A program made the translations under genes and the position numbers. DNA of 64,000 nucleotides from Paenibacillus_AQ nitricinens (GTDB taxonomy: Bacteria > Bacillota > Bacilli > Paenibacillales > Paenibacillaceae), in contig NZ_CP183948.1 of assembly GCF_052056485.1 (NCBI RefSeq), forward strand, positions 6,634,001 through 6,698,000, written 5' to 3'. The notes below the pieces were generated by a model. That model had not been told where the DNA came from. It searched no databases and worked only from the letters and a program-made list of their open reading frames with translations. Shown here one piece after another: positions 33,418 through 41,597 of the stretch; within the stretch, counting starts at the first letter, position 1; every line of letters begins with the position of its first letter.

Positions 33418-34520
33418 GGCCCTCGATCGTATTTACAGGCGGAGGCTCCGCAGGACATGTATCTGGTAATCTAGTGTTGATCCCTAAATGTCTTGCAGAG
33501 GATTGGGACGTCCATTATATAGGTTCTGAACAAGGGATTGAGCGCAAGCTTTTGTCTGAATACAAGGAGGATGTGACCTACCACCCCATTTCCACAGGAA
33601 AATTGAGACGCTACTTCGACTGGAAGAATGTAACTGATGTATTCAAAGTCATGAAGGGCATCTTTCAATCCTACCGGCTCCTACGAGCCATCAAACCAAG
33701 TGTAATTTTTTCTAAAGGTGGATTTGTTTCTGTACCGGTCGTGATTGGAGCCAAACTTAACAAAGTGCCCATCATTATTTATGAACCAGACTTAAATCTT
33801 GGACTAGCTAATAAAATATCACTTCCGTTTGCCACTCATCTGTGTACAAATTTTCTGGATACTGTAACCAAATCTGCTTCACTCAAGGCCGTTCATGTGG
33901 GACCGCTCTTGAAGGAGCAATTCAAATTAGCGGATAAACAACGTGGTTTAGCCTTTTGCGGATTCACCTCTGTTAAGCCTGTTCTTCTTATTATGGGAGG
34001 AAGCCAAGGGGCACACAGCATTAACCAAATGGTGAACAATGTACTCGCTGAGTTGATAGATAAATTTCAAGTGGTTCATATTTGCGGGGAGGGAAAGGTT
34101 GATTATCACCTCTCTATGTCAGGCTACAAATCGTATGAATTCATTACAAGCTGTGAGCTGCCGCATTTATTAGCTATGGCGGATGTTGTCGTATCGCGTG
34201 CAGGCTCAAATTCTATGATGGAGCTTCTTTTTATGCAAAAGCCAATGTTATTAATTCCTCACACGAATGGTGGCAGCCGCTCTGGTCAACTTGCCCAAGC
34301 GCAGTATTTTCAACAAACTGGACTCGCTGAAATGTTACTTGAAGAAGAGATGACTAATCAAACCTTTGTTCATTCGATTATGATGCTATACGAGAACCGC
34401 TCTACTTACAAAGATAAGATGAAGCCTTATGAGAACGGCAGAGGAGCCTATAAGGTAATGAATTTAATCAAACAAGTAAGCGGCGAGGACTTAACAATGT
34501 TCAAGGCAGGTACGGTGTAG
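33414..34520 (+). CDS. MurG-like UDP-GlcNAc lipid glycosyltransferase
   Basis: The 368-residue GT28 glycosyltransferase has MurG motifs: GGGSAGH near 9-15, FSKGGFVSVPVVIGA, MGGSQGAHSIN, and VVSRAGSNSMMELLF. MurG transfers GlcNAc to undecaprenyl-PP-MurNAc-pentapeptide (lipid I). It is probably a paralogue, since its operon partner is a nucleotide-sugar SDR instead of the mur/fts genes that normally surround murG. It may use a modified UDP-sugar or another lipid acceptor. The start overlaps the SDR stop (ATGA). Confidence 0.85.
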   Translation: MRPSIVFTGGGSAGHVSGNLVLIPKCLAEDWDVHYIGSEQGIERKLLSEYKEDVTYHPISTGKLRRYFDWKNVTDVFKVMKGIFQSYRLLRAIKPSVIFSKGGFVSVPVVIGAKLNKVPIIIYEPDLNLGLANKISLPFATHLCTNFLDTVTKSASLKAVHVGPLLKEQFKLADKQRGLAFCGFTSVKPVLLIMGGSQGAHSINQMVNNVLAELIDKFQVVHICGEGKVDYHLSMSGYKSYEFITSCELPHLLAMADVVVSRAGSNSMMELLFMQKPMLLIPHTNGGSRSGQLAQAQYFQQTGLAEMLLEEEMTNQTFVHSIMMLYENRSTYKDKMKPYENGRGAYKVMNLIKQVSGEDLTMFKAGTV

Positions 34521-34607
34521 ATGGGAATGAAGCTAGCGAATTGGTTACTCCTCTGCTTTATCGCTGTCGTCTGTATCTTGGTTTATTTTGGACAAAGGAT
34601 CCTATAA
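34521..34607 (+). CDS. 28-residue single-helix membrane peptide
   Basis: Immediately after the MurG-like stop, an ATG at 34521 opens a 28-codon frame encoding a peptide dominated by one transmembrane helix (WLLLCFIAVVCILVYF), with Lys near the start and Gln-Arg near the end. An AGGCAGGT element 9 nt upstream could serve as ribosome binding site, and a second in-frame ATG follows at 34527. Such tiny membrane peptides downstream of enzyme genes are often missed. It could also be chance. Confidence 0.4.
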   Translation: MGMKLANWLLLCFIAVVCILVYFGQRIL

Positions 34608-34684
34608 TAAACATCTCTAAATTGTACCGAACATTTTTGGAATGGGTATAATTAAAGCATCAATAATCTTAGGGGGAGTAACTC

Positions 34685-35197
34685 ATGGAGAAACATCCTA
34701 CGTTAGAAATGTATGACTACAATGTATGGGCTAATCAAACGATCATCCATCGCTTAAAGGAGTTGCCTAAAGACATTTATCATAAGGATATCCAGAGTGG
34801 TTTTTCTTCGGTAGCAAAGGTTGTGACGCATATTTATGTCGTGGAGAATATTTGGTTTGACTTGATTTCAGGGCGAACTAGGAATGAAGCTATAGCATCA
34901 GCAGCACAACTAGAGCCCTTGTTAGCAATAAAAGATATTGAAGAAATGGATGTCCTCTATCGTGAGCTATCCAGTAAAAATAAAATGGTTCTGAATAGTC
35001 ACATAGATAAGGACCCCACCGTTGTGTTAGATCATCCAACTATGGGATCGCTTGAGACATCTATTTCCGGAGCTATCTTTCACATCGCGAATCATGGCAG
35101 CTATCACCGCGGTAATATCGGGATAATGCTGCGACAAATGGATCATACCTCAGTGCTACAGGATTATGTTGCCTATCTATACAACGAGCCGAAATAA
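34685..35197 (+). CDS. DinB-family protein
   Basis: The 170-residue protein has the DinB/YfiT four-helix bundle. Metal-binding histidines are in VTHIYVVENIWF (about 51) and in the C-terminal HIANHGSYHRGNIGIML pair (about 135-144). Many of these proteins are bacillithiol-dependent transferases of unknown substrate; that role here is inference from the family. GGGGGAG precedes the ATG. It is transcribed alone. Confidence 0.88.
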   Translation: MEKHPTLEMYDYNVWANQTIIHRLKELPKDIYHKDIQSGFSSVAKVVTHIYVVENIWFDLISGRTRNEAIASAAQLEPLLAIKDIEEMDVLYRELSSKNKMVLNSHIDKDPTVVLDHPTMGSLETSISGAIFHIANHGSYHRGNIGIMLRQMDHTSVLQDYVAYLYNEPK

Positions 35198-35222
35198 TCA
35201 TAACGCTGCTTCATCTATCGTA

Positions 35223-35810
35223 TTAATTAGCTACAGATTTGAAATATTGATACACCTGATTTAGCTTCTTTTCATGTTTACCTTTCGGGCTCTCCATGTT
35301 GCCAAACTCAAAAAACTTCACTTTCTTGATCCCACAATATTGAAACAATGCTTTTCTCATCAGCACTTTATGGGAATTATTTAACCAATATAAAGGATAC
35401 AGGGTTGGACCCTTCATGCTGGAAATACAAACTACCGACTTCCCTTTCAGCAGCCCTTCAGGTATAAGCCCGCCCTTTTCTCTGTAAGCGAAATTAGAAG
35501 CAAACATTTGATCAATATAACCTAGCAGCATGGCCGGAGGCCGCCCCCACCAGATGGGATACACGAATACAATTTTGTCGGCCTGACGAATCTGCTCACG
35601 ATATTTCTCTAGCTGGGGATCGGTGTGCATGTCTCTTCTCCGTTTATGTTCATTAAAAACCAGCACCGGATCAAATTGCTCTTCATATAGATCAAGTACC
35701 TCTATCTTCGAGATCTGTTGATTCTCATTACTTCCTTGGATGACTTTATTGAAAAAAGAATAACTTAAACTTTTATGATTCGGATGTGTATAGATGACTA
35801 AGACGTTCAT
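35223..35810 (-). CDS. NAD(P)H:quinone oxidoreductase / flavodoxin-fold protein
   Basis: The 195-residue Flavodoxin_2 protein has the FMN/FAD-binding N-terminal segment LVIYTHPNHKSLSYSFFNKV and the KIVFVYPIWWGRPPAMLLGYIDQMF motif of MdaB/KefF/YwrO-like quinone reductases. It would carry out two-electron reduction of quinones. It is divergent from a MarR gene across a 121-bp region with two operator-like palindromes, so it is very likely the regulator's target. Confidence 0.9.
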   Translation of the reverse strand: MNVLVIYTHPNHKSLSYSFFNKVIQGSNENQQISKIEVLDLYEEQFDPVLVFNEHKRRRDMHTDPQLEKYREQIRQADKIVFVYPIWWGRPPAMLLGYIDQMFASNFAYREKGGLIPEGLLKGKSVVCISSMKGPTLYPLYWLNNSHKVLMRKALFQYCGIKKVKFFEFGNMESPKGKHEKKLNQVYQYFKSVAN

Positions 35811-35826
35811 TGCTCCACCTCTTTAA

Positions 35827-35896
35827 TTATCATTTGATAACAAAATCGTATCACAACCTATATTTAGTTGTCAAATGATAATTGTATTATGATAAT
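35827..35896. promoter_or_regulatory. Two MarR-type operators and marR promoter
   Basis: Two 14-bp palindromes, TTATCATTTGATAA (35827-35840, perfect) and TTGTCAAATGATAA (35868-35881, one mismatch), are 41 bp apart centre to centre. The second overlaps the -35 (TTGTCA, 35868) of a promoter whose -10 is GATAAT at 35891 with 17-bp spacing, for the MarR gene. The first covers the GATAAT of a minus-strand promoter for the quinone reductase. Confidence 0.65.
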
Positions 35897-35931
35897 TATT
35901 TTGTTAAAGTTTACACTAAGAGGTGATCGTA

Positions 35932-36369
35932 ATGGACAAAGAAGCGTTTTTCCATAAATTAGTGACCTTTACGACGGCAGTCCATGAAGTAACATTCGAC
36001 CTAACCAAAGATGTTAGACCGGAAGGTATTACGCCTGTTCAATATAGTATTCTGGAGTATATTGCCGTTAGCCAGCCTGTTACCCTCAGCCAAATCAGCG
36101 ATTGTAAGAATATCTCTATGCCAAACACAAGCCGTGAACTTAAGAAATTAACGGAAAAGAACCTTTGTGAGAAGTTTGATGTCGCAGAAGATCGGCGTAA
36201 GCAATTTATCCGACTGTCTGAAGAGGGACAAGCGATGATGAATAAAGCTTTTGAGCAAATCGGCGAACGTTTTCTGGATCGAATTAAAGATTCTTCTACT
36301 GAAGAATTGGAGGAAATCAACCAAGCGCTCGATGTACTTCAGTCCAGGGTGTTCATTAACGGTCAATGA
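35932..36369 (+). CDS. MarR-family transcriptional regulator
   Basis: The 145-residue protein has a winged helix (about 45-110: VTLSQISDCKNISMPNTSRELKKLTEKNLCEKFDVAEDRRKQFIRLSEEGQAMM) and N- and C-terminal dimerisation helices. It probably represses itself and the divergent quinone reductase. No conserved Cys near the N-terminus as in OhrR/YodB is seen, although C84 in the recognition-wing region might be redox-active. I start at the ATG at 35932, 8 nt after AGAGGTGATC. Confidence 0.9.
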   Translation: MDKEAFFHKLVTFTTAVHEVTFDLTKDVRPEGITPVQYSILEYIAVSQPVTLSQISDCKNISMPNTSRELKKLTEKNLCEKFDVAEDRRKQFIRLSEEGQAMMNKAFEQIGERFLDRIKDSSTEELEEINQALDVLQSRVFINGQ

Positions 36370-36374
36370 GTGGA

Positions 36375-36429
36375 TAAAAAAGAAAACAGAGCAGCGTATC
36401 TCCATGATTGGATAACCGCTGCTCTGTTT
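36375..36429 (-). terminator. Intrinsic terminator (mainly minus strand)
   Basis: A 13-pair perfect stem (36384-36396 with 36417-36429) is followed by a T-rich tail on the minus strand, where it ends the SMI1-family gene. On the plus strand it lies directly after the MarR gene but has few Ts. Confidence 0.75.
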
Positions 36430-36526
36430 CCTGGTTCATGAATGGGCTGATTCATGACTAATTATAGGTTCACCAAAGTCTAACGACTCGGAACCCGTCT
36501 CGCCTTCAGCTAAATCGCCGAATCCA

Positions 36527-37411
36527 CTATTTCACCAGTCCACCGATAAAGGACTCGAAATTGTCAGCCAAGCGAGTAATCTTGTATTTGTTATCACGAT
36601 CTACATGGATAACCTCAGGTTCGCCATCATTTCCAAACTCGCGGTAATCCAGCATGATTACTTCATTCTCCGAAGGACAATCACAAATCACCACACCAAC
36701 CTCTGGATAACGTCCATTTTCAATCACATTCCGGCTGCCTGAAGCTCCACAGAGCGACCTATTTTTATCTCGTCCAATGCCAAGGATACCTGAAATCGTA
36801 ATAAATTCTCCTGTTCCCGGAATTGGGTACCGATTGTTATGAGGAATTCCCCCATTATGTAACTTCATCATTTCAACGTAGTATTTTGGCAACTTAAATA
36901 CCAGCTCTTCTTCCACTGAAGCAATCAATGCATCTGTAGGCGGTTCAGAGATATATTCTTCGAACGCATACTCGCTGTCATCCCAAAAATTGGTGGAGTC
37001 GATTGCTACTACAGGCTTATTTGCGGGTTTACTCACAGGCTTTTTGGTAGCTTTCTTAGCCAATTTGCGTTTGATCCAACCCAAAAACTCCAAGGTATCC
37101 TCATCATCAGGCTCTAGCTCGTCTGCAATTGTAAATGCTTTTAAAGCTTCGTCATAGCGCTTCAGATAATAGTAGGAAACTCCGATACGGTAATGCCAGA
37201 GCGGATCACCTTCGCCCTCTTCTTCAATGCTCAAATACTGCTCTAAGGCCTCTTCATATTGCCCGAGATTATTAAGTGCTCTGCCCAAATGACTAGTTAG
37301 AACATAATCTCTTTCCTCTTCAGGAATTTCCGTTATTGCATCCACAATTTCTTGAAATTCATCCTCTTCATGCCAAGTATCCAATTTTTCCAATAGCTCA
37401 TCACTCATCAT
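36527..37411 (-). CDS. TPR and SMI1/KNR4 domain protein
   Basis: The 294-residue protein has two to three tetratricopeptide-like repeats (about 40-110: LGRALNNLGQYEEALEQYLSI, YRIGVSYYYLKRYDEALKAF). A Lys-rich linker follows (about 115-135), then a SMI1/KNR4 domain (about 155-292: LPKYYVEMMKLHNGGIP... VICDCPSENEVIMLDYREFGNDGEPEVIHVDRDNKYKITRLADNFESFI). SMI1/KNR4 proteins are frequent immunity proteins against contact-dependent or polymorphic toxins, but house-keeping members exist. No toxin gene is nearby. An AGGAGG site precedes the tandem ATGs. Confidence 0.88.
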   Translation of the reverse strand: MMSDELLEKLDTWHEEDEFQEIVDAITEIPEEERDYVLTSHLGRALNNLGQYEEALEQYLSIEEEGEGDPLWHYRIGVSYYYLKRYDEALKAFTIADELEPDDEDTLEFLGWIKRKLAKKATKKPVSKPANKPVVAIDSTNFWDDSEYAFEEYISEPPTDALIASVEEELVFKLPKYYVEMMKLHNGGIPHNNRYPIPGTGEFITISGILGIGRDKNRSLCGASGSRNVIENGRYPEVGVVICDCPSENEVIMLDYREFGNDGEPEVIHVDRDNKYKITRLADNFESFIGGLVK

Positions 37412-37629
37412 TAATACCTCCTAGTAACGATCACTCAAAATACCTATTAGAAATTATACCATTTATAGCCTATGCCCAGCCAATAACGCAAGTCCTCCTG
37501 CGTATTCATACCCTTGAGGGGGTTATTGCATAGGAATAGTATGTCGCAAGAAGATTACAATCATCACAAAAAAAGCGCCGTGTCAGCCACAGTCGCTCTT
37601 TGATTACGATTCTTTTCATCATTAGTTAC

Positions 37630-37725
37630 TCAGTCTTTAACAAAAGTTTCAAACTTAGCAACTGACTCGAGCTGGTTGAATACAACACCTCTAATCTTAA
37701 ATGATCCTCTAATTTCTGAAAGCAT
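37630..37725 (-). other. Possible small ORF or gene remnant in a 379-bp spacer
   Basis: A 31-codon frame (MLSEIRGSFKIRGVVFNQL... FETFVKD) reads like a real protein fragment but has no ribosome binding site. The spacer (37412-37790) otherwise holds a weak hairpin near 37573-37600 and the ABC-operon terminator. I do not recognise the fragment. Confidence 0.2.
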
Positions 37726-37734
37726 AATTTACTA

Positions 37735-37766
37735 TTAAAAAATAGGCCGCAGAATTGATCTGCGGT
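37735..37766 (-). terminator. Intrinsic terminator of the ABC transporter operon
   Basis: CCGCAGA (37747-37753) pairs with TCTGCGG (37759-37765), and the minus strand continues with a T-run. Confidence 0.78.
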
Positions 37767-37790
37767 CTGTTTGTGTAGACAGAGAAAAAT

Positions 37791-38489
37791 TTATTTATAA
37801 ACATCTTTTAGAGGGAACAAAGATAACTTACCATCCTCCATCCGGTATACTTTATCACAATATTTAAGCATACGTTCATCGTGAGTAACCATAATCGCTG
37901 CTTTCTGGCGTGACTTCACCTCTTGCGCGATTAGACTAACTACTTCATGGGCCCGTTTAGTATCCAAACTAGCTGTAGGCTCGTCCGCCAAGATGACATT
38001 AGGGTTATTTATTAAAGCGCGAGCGATGGCTGTCCGTTGCTTCTCCCCACCTGATAACTCTTCTGGAAGACTTGTTAGCTTCGCGCCAAGACCCAGCTCT
38101 TCGAGCAGCTTAGTGGCCAATTGCTTATCCTCTCTAGTTACTGTGCTCGACATCCTTTTTACTATTAGCAATTGATCCAAAACATTTAAATATGGAACCA
38201 AATTTGAAGATTGCATAATAAATCCGATTTCTTGTAGTCTTATATTCGACAGTTCTTTGGCAGTAAGCGTAGAAATAGTATGCCCATTCAGCTTAACTTC
38301 CCCTTCTGAAGCTTCAAGCATGGCTCCAGCAATAGACAAGAACGTACTTTTACCTGAACCCGACGGTCCAACTACAGCCACGAACTCACCCGGCTCGACC
38401 GATAGGGTTACATGATCAAGTGCGGCGATACGATTACTTCCTTCAGCATAGTATTTTGTGACATCATTCATTTGTAATCCCTTAGTCAT
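37791..38489 (-). CDS. ABC transporter ATP-binding protein (LolD/MacB type)
   Basis: The 232-residue ATPase has Walker A GPSGSGKST near 40-48, a Q-loop, the signature LSGGEKQRTAIARAL and Walker B VILADEPTASLD, with a final H-loop MVTHDERM. It belongs to the MacB/LolD/antimicrobial-peptide export class. Its ATG shares one base with the stop of the FtsX-type permease gene, so the two form one complex. A TetR gene lies directly upstream of the operon. Confidence 0.94.
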   Translation of the reverse strand: MTKGLQMNDVTKYYAEGSNRIAALDHVTLSVEPGEFVAVVGPSGSGKSTFLSIAGAMLEASEGEVKLNGHTISTLTAKELSNIRLQEIGFIMQSSNLVPYLNVLDQLLIVKRMSSTVTREDKQLATKLLEELGLGAKLTSLPEELSGGEKQRTAIARALINNPNVILADEPTASLDTKRAHEVVSLIAQEVKSRQKAAIMVTHDERMLKYCDKVYRMEDGKLSLFPLKDVYK

Positions 38490-39610
38490 TATTCAACCCT
38501 CCCCAATGCCTGTAGCGGATCAATCTTTGTAATCTTTCGAACGGATACCATCGAACTTAACACAGCGATGATTAGTAAGATTAAAGAATAAATTACGACA
38601 AGATTCGTTTCCAGCTTGAAAGGCATACCCTTCGGCATAATGGCGGCTGTCCCATAAGTCAGTAAGATTCCAATTACAATACTAGTCAAAGAAATTATAA
38701 ATACTTGCGATATAATGGCTTTTCCAAGGAATTTGTTACTGGCACCTATAGCTTTCATAATGCCAAACTGGTTGCTCTTCTGCATCGTAATTACATAGAA
38801 GAACACTCCAAGCACGAATGCAGAGATCGCCAGCAAAAATGCTAGCATCATTAAAATAGTACCATTCTCTTCCTTGTAACCTGGCATCCCTTGAACAGCT
38901 TCTGCCCGGGTAACCGTATCCGTACCTGATAATTTGCTATTCATTACTTCTGGATCGATATCCTTGCCTTGCAGCATAATTGCATTAACCGGACCTGGAA
39001 TTCCTTTATCTGAACCCGGAGCAGCAAAACTAATCTTCCGCCACTCCTCCATCGGAGTAAATACGGAAGCAACGTGGTTATAGGTCTGATCCTTCACAAA
39101 CCCGATAATCGTTAATGATTCCGTTGTACCGTCTAACTGAAAAGTATCACCTAGGCTATAACCCTCATCCTTCATGGTCATGTTCACTAGTACACCAGTA
39201 GAATTCTCAGAAGTTAAACTCTCCCCTTCCACGATAGTCGGCTCCAAGAAACTTCCTGGATTAATTCCAATAATCGCGATGTCTACCTTATCCTCATTCT
39301 TAGCACCTTGCTCTTTCAGCGCTGTTGCCATTGTACTTCCCATCGGTGCTGCAGCACTAACATTTGGCAATAACTCCACTTCGGTCAATAACTGCTCAGA
39401 CAGAAGAGACTTGCTCATCGAAGACTGCGACCCTTCTTCAAAAACTACATAATCAGCCTTCATAGTCTTGAGTGTGGATGCAGCTAGTGTAGATAATCCA
39501 GTTCCTAAACCTGATAAAATGAATACCAACCAAGCAATTAATACAAAAATAATAGCAATCATTGAAAACTTCATTTTACTATGCATTATTTCCTTCATAG
39601 CTAAGAACAT
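38489..39610 (-). CDS. ABC transporter permease (FtsX/MacB family)
   Basis: The 373-residue permease has one N-terminal helix (about 15-37), a large extracytoplasmic MacB-PCD-like domain (about 45-245) and three C-terminal helices in the FtsX domain (ILMMLAFLLAISAFVLGVFFYVI, AIISQVFIISLTSIVIGILLTYG, LVVIYSLILLIIAVLSSMVSV). With the ATPase it would form a mechanotransmission-type exporter or lipoprotein/peptide-handling pump. The upstream spacer carries two copies of a perfect palindrome that is probably the TetR operator. Confidence 0.92.
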   Translation of the reverse strand: MFLAMKEIMHSKMKFSMIAIIFVLIAWLVFILSGLGTGLSTLAASTLKTMKADYVVFEEGSQSSMSKSLLSEQLLTEVELLPNVSAAAPMGSTMATALKEQGAKNEDKVDIAIIGINPGSFLEPTIVEGESLTSENSTGVLVNMTMKDEGYSLGDTFQLDGTTESLTIIGFVKDQTYNHVASVFTPMEEWRKISFAAPGSDKGIPGPVNAIMLQGKDIDPEVMNSKLSGTDTVTRAEAVQGMPGYKEENGTILMMLAFLLAISAFVLGVFFYVITMQKSNQFGIMKAIGASNKFLGKAIISQVFIISLTSIVIGILLTYGTAAIMPKGMPFKLETNLVVIYSLILLIIAVLSSMVSVRKITKIDPLQALGRVE

Positions 39611-39638
39611 TATCTTTTTTCAGCTCCCTTTATATTAA

Positions 39639-39714
39639 TTGACACATGTGTCAAATTAGATGGCACCACCACATCTGTCTCATTTATTAAACAATATAAA
39701 TGACACATGTGTCA
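39639..39714. promoter_or_regulatory. Twin TetR operators TTGACACATGTGTCAA
   Basis: The perfect palindrome TTGACACATGTGTCAA lies at 39639-39654. Its 14-bp core recurs at 39701-39714, 62 bp away, in the 123-bp spacer between the TetR gene and the ABC operon. Both copies embed a TTGACA -35 hexamer, so regulator binding would directly block RNA polymerase. Confidence 0.7.
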
Positions 39715-39733
39715 AATTCTCTTCAAAATTAGA

Positions 39734-40300
39734 TCAGCTCTTTGCACCCCCAATCCACATTTGAAATAACACCTTACCCCAATCAGGTGTTGGGATATTC
39801 AGCATATTTGGTGTATTAATTAGGTTAAAAAAAACACCAATAAGTACAGGAAGTGGGATATCCTGCCGCAGGCTTTTTTCCTGCTGTGCGCGTGCGAACA
39901 AACCAGATAACTGAATTTTAAGAGTCTTATGTGCTTCTTCAATAAATTCAAGATCCCTCGCCGCTGCAGCAGAATTCGCTGTGTTTATTTTACTGGCATC
40001 TCCCAGGAGCTGATGGAGCGAAGATTCTTCTACGTAAATGAGAAGTAACTGCTCGAGAGCGTCCATGGGATTTGCCTCGTTAATTGTTAATGCCTTATCT
40101 AATACCGCTGCAATTACGCGCTTCATACAAGCGGCAACGATTTCTTCTTTATTAGCATAATATTGATAAATGGTACTTCGGGCACCGGACAGATGCTGCG
40201 AGAGCAGTTTGAGATGAAAGCCATCGTAGCCATGATCCAATACTAATTTTTTTGTCATATCAAGCAGCTCGGTTTCAGTAAAAGTTTGTTTTCTACCCAT
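39734..40300 (-). CDS. TetR/AcrR-family regulator of the ABC exporter
   Basis: The 188-residue protein has an N-terminal TetR HTH (TETELLDMTKKLVLDHGYDGFHLKLLSQHLSGARSTIYQYYANKEEIV). It is directly upstream of the ABC permease and ATPase genes and is transcribed towards them. The twin palindromes downstream of its stop are the likely operators for the ABC promoter. Its own promoter region (upstream of 40300) shows no copy of that palindrome, so it may not be autoregulated. Confidence 0.9.
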   Translation of the reverse strand: MGRKQTFTETELLDMTKKLVLDHGYDGFHLKLLSQHLSGARSTIYQYYANKEEIVAACMKRVIAAVLDKALTINEANPMDALEQLLLIYVEESSLHQLLGDASKINTANSAAAARDLEFIEEAHKTLKIQLSGLFARAQQEKSLRQDIPLPVLIGVFFNLINTPNMLNIPTPDWGKVLFQMWIGGAKS

Positions 40301-40363
40301 GGTCCATCCCCCTTTTCATTATTACAGTTTAGCATACGCAAAAAGTAATGCGTAGGTCATAAT

Positions 40364-40412
40364 AAAAAGACAGACCGTCCATAAGCAGCACTCTCACCTG
40401 CGGACAGTCCTT
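40364..40412 (-). terminator. Intrinsic terminator of the HPr-kinase gene
   Basis: GACCGTCC (40373-40380) pairs with GGACAGTC (40402-40409) with one mismatch, and a five-T run follows on the minus strand. Confidence 0.65.
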
Positions 40413-40454
40413 TCAAAAGTACTTGGATATTCTATTTATCCATATGTTTTACCT

Positions 40455-41372
40455 TCACGACTGCATCCCGTTTTCAATCCTCTGCATAAACTCTTCAACG
40501 GCGCTATAGCCAAGCTGTTTCAGATACCAGTTGTTGGCGGCAGCTTCGATTAGGCCGGCTACGTCACGGCCGGGCTGAAGCTGGATTTCAATATGTGGAA
40601 TTTGGACACCAAGATAGTCTGTGAACTTCGGCTCCAGCTCGAGCTCATTATTCAAGGAATTCTCTCGCCAAGGAGACAACTCAATGTCGAGTACAATTCG
40701 CGTCTCATCCTGAAAAGCTCTACGCCCGTACTGGCGTACAACATTGATCAGACCAATACTGCGCAGCGCTAGGAATTCGCGGGTCGTCTCATTATGTGTG
40801 TCGAGAAGCGTTGCCGGTCCCAGCTTCTTCAGCACCACGATATCATCCGCCACAAACCGGTGGCCTCTTCTAATAAGCGTATGCGCGGTTTCGCTTTTTC
40901 CAATCCCAGACTTGCCCCGGAGTAGGACACCTATACCAGACACATTTACACATACCCCATGAATTGAAAGCTCTGGCGCCAGCGCCTTCACCAGATAGGT
41001 GTCAATCTTTGCGATGATCTCTGTCGTCGTCTCCTGCGTCCGAAGCAACGGGATGCCCTCTTCTTCGCAGAATAGAGTTAAATAAGGAATCTCCTGCTGA
41101 CCTGTCGTCACAATAAAGCATGGTGGATGATACTTGACGATATTACCAATATGTAACTTGCGCTCTTCAACGCTTAGGGTTAACAGATAATTGATTTCCT
41201 TGCAGCCCAATACTTGTACCCGCTTCGTTGGGAAAAAATCAAAGTAACCCACGAACTCCAGACCAGGTCTATGCGCCTTTGAACGAGTGATTTCACGTTC
41301 CATGCAGCTAGCACCTGCAAGTACTTCCAGCTTAAACGTCTCTGTAAGGCTTTGAACGGTAGTCGATTTCAA
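40455..41372 (-). CDS. hprK: HPr kinase/phosphorylase
   Basis: The 305-residue bifunctional enzyme phosphorylates and dephosphorylates Ser46 of HPr and Crh in carbon catabolite control. The N-terminal domain is followed by the catalytic P-loop domain: His138 (IHGV), Walker A GKSGIGKS at 153-160, the Asp pair at 176-177 (RFVADD) and the C-terminal QPGRDVAGLIEAAANNW motif. All expected catalytic residues are present. I start at the TTG at 41372, 8 nt after GGAGG; the open frame to 41552 has no ribosome binding site, and 305 residues is the normal family length. In many Firmicutes hprK is next to lgt; here it is a single gene divergent from DUF1989, so it may be a second copy. Confidence 0.9.
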   Translation of the reverse strand: MKSTTVQSLTETFKLEVLAGASCMEREITRSKAHRPGLEFVGYFDFFPTKRVQVLGCKEINYLLTLSVEERKLHIGNIVKYHPPCFIVTTGQQEIPYLTLFCEEEGIPLLRTQETTTEIIAKIDTYLVKALAPELSIHGVCVNVSGIGVLLRGKSGIGKSETAHTLIRRGHRFVADDIVVLKKLGPATLLDTHNETTREFLALRSIGLINVVRQYGRRAFQDETRIVLDIELSPWRENSLNNELELEPKFTDYLGVQIPHIEIQLQPGRDVAGLIEAAANNWYLKQLGYSAVEEFMQRIENGMQS

Positions 41373-41597
41373 AGTTGTTCCCTCCTGTGGCTGCGTATCT
41401 TGAATACGCAATACGGTTAACGGGATATATTCAACGACAAATGGGATGATTCCTGCAACAACGCTACTATAGGCTTGTAATGTCATCATATCTAATACAA
41501 TTGTTTCTATGAACGTCACACTGCACCATACTTGGTATGACTTTTTTGGCAAAAAGCCATACTACTTCTCACAGACTATGACCGAAGGAGAATACTC

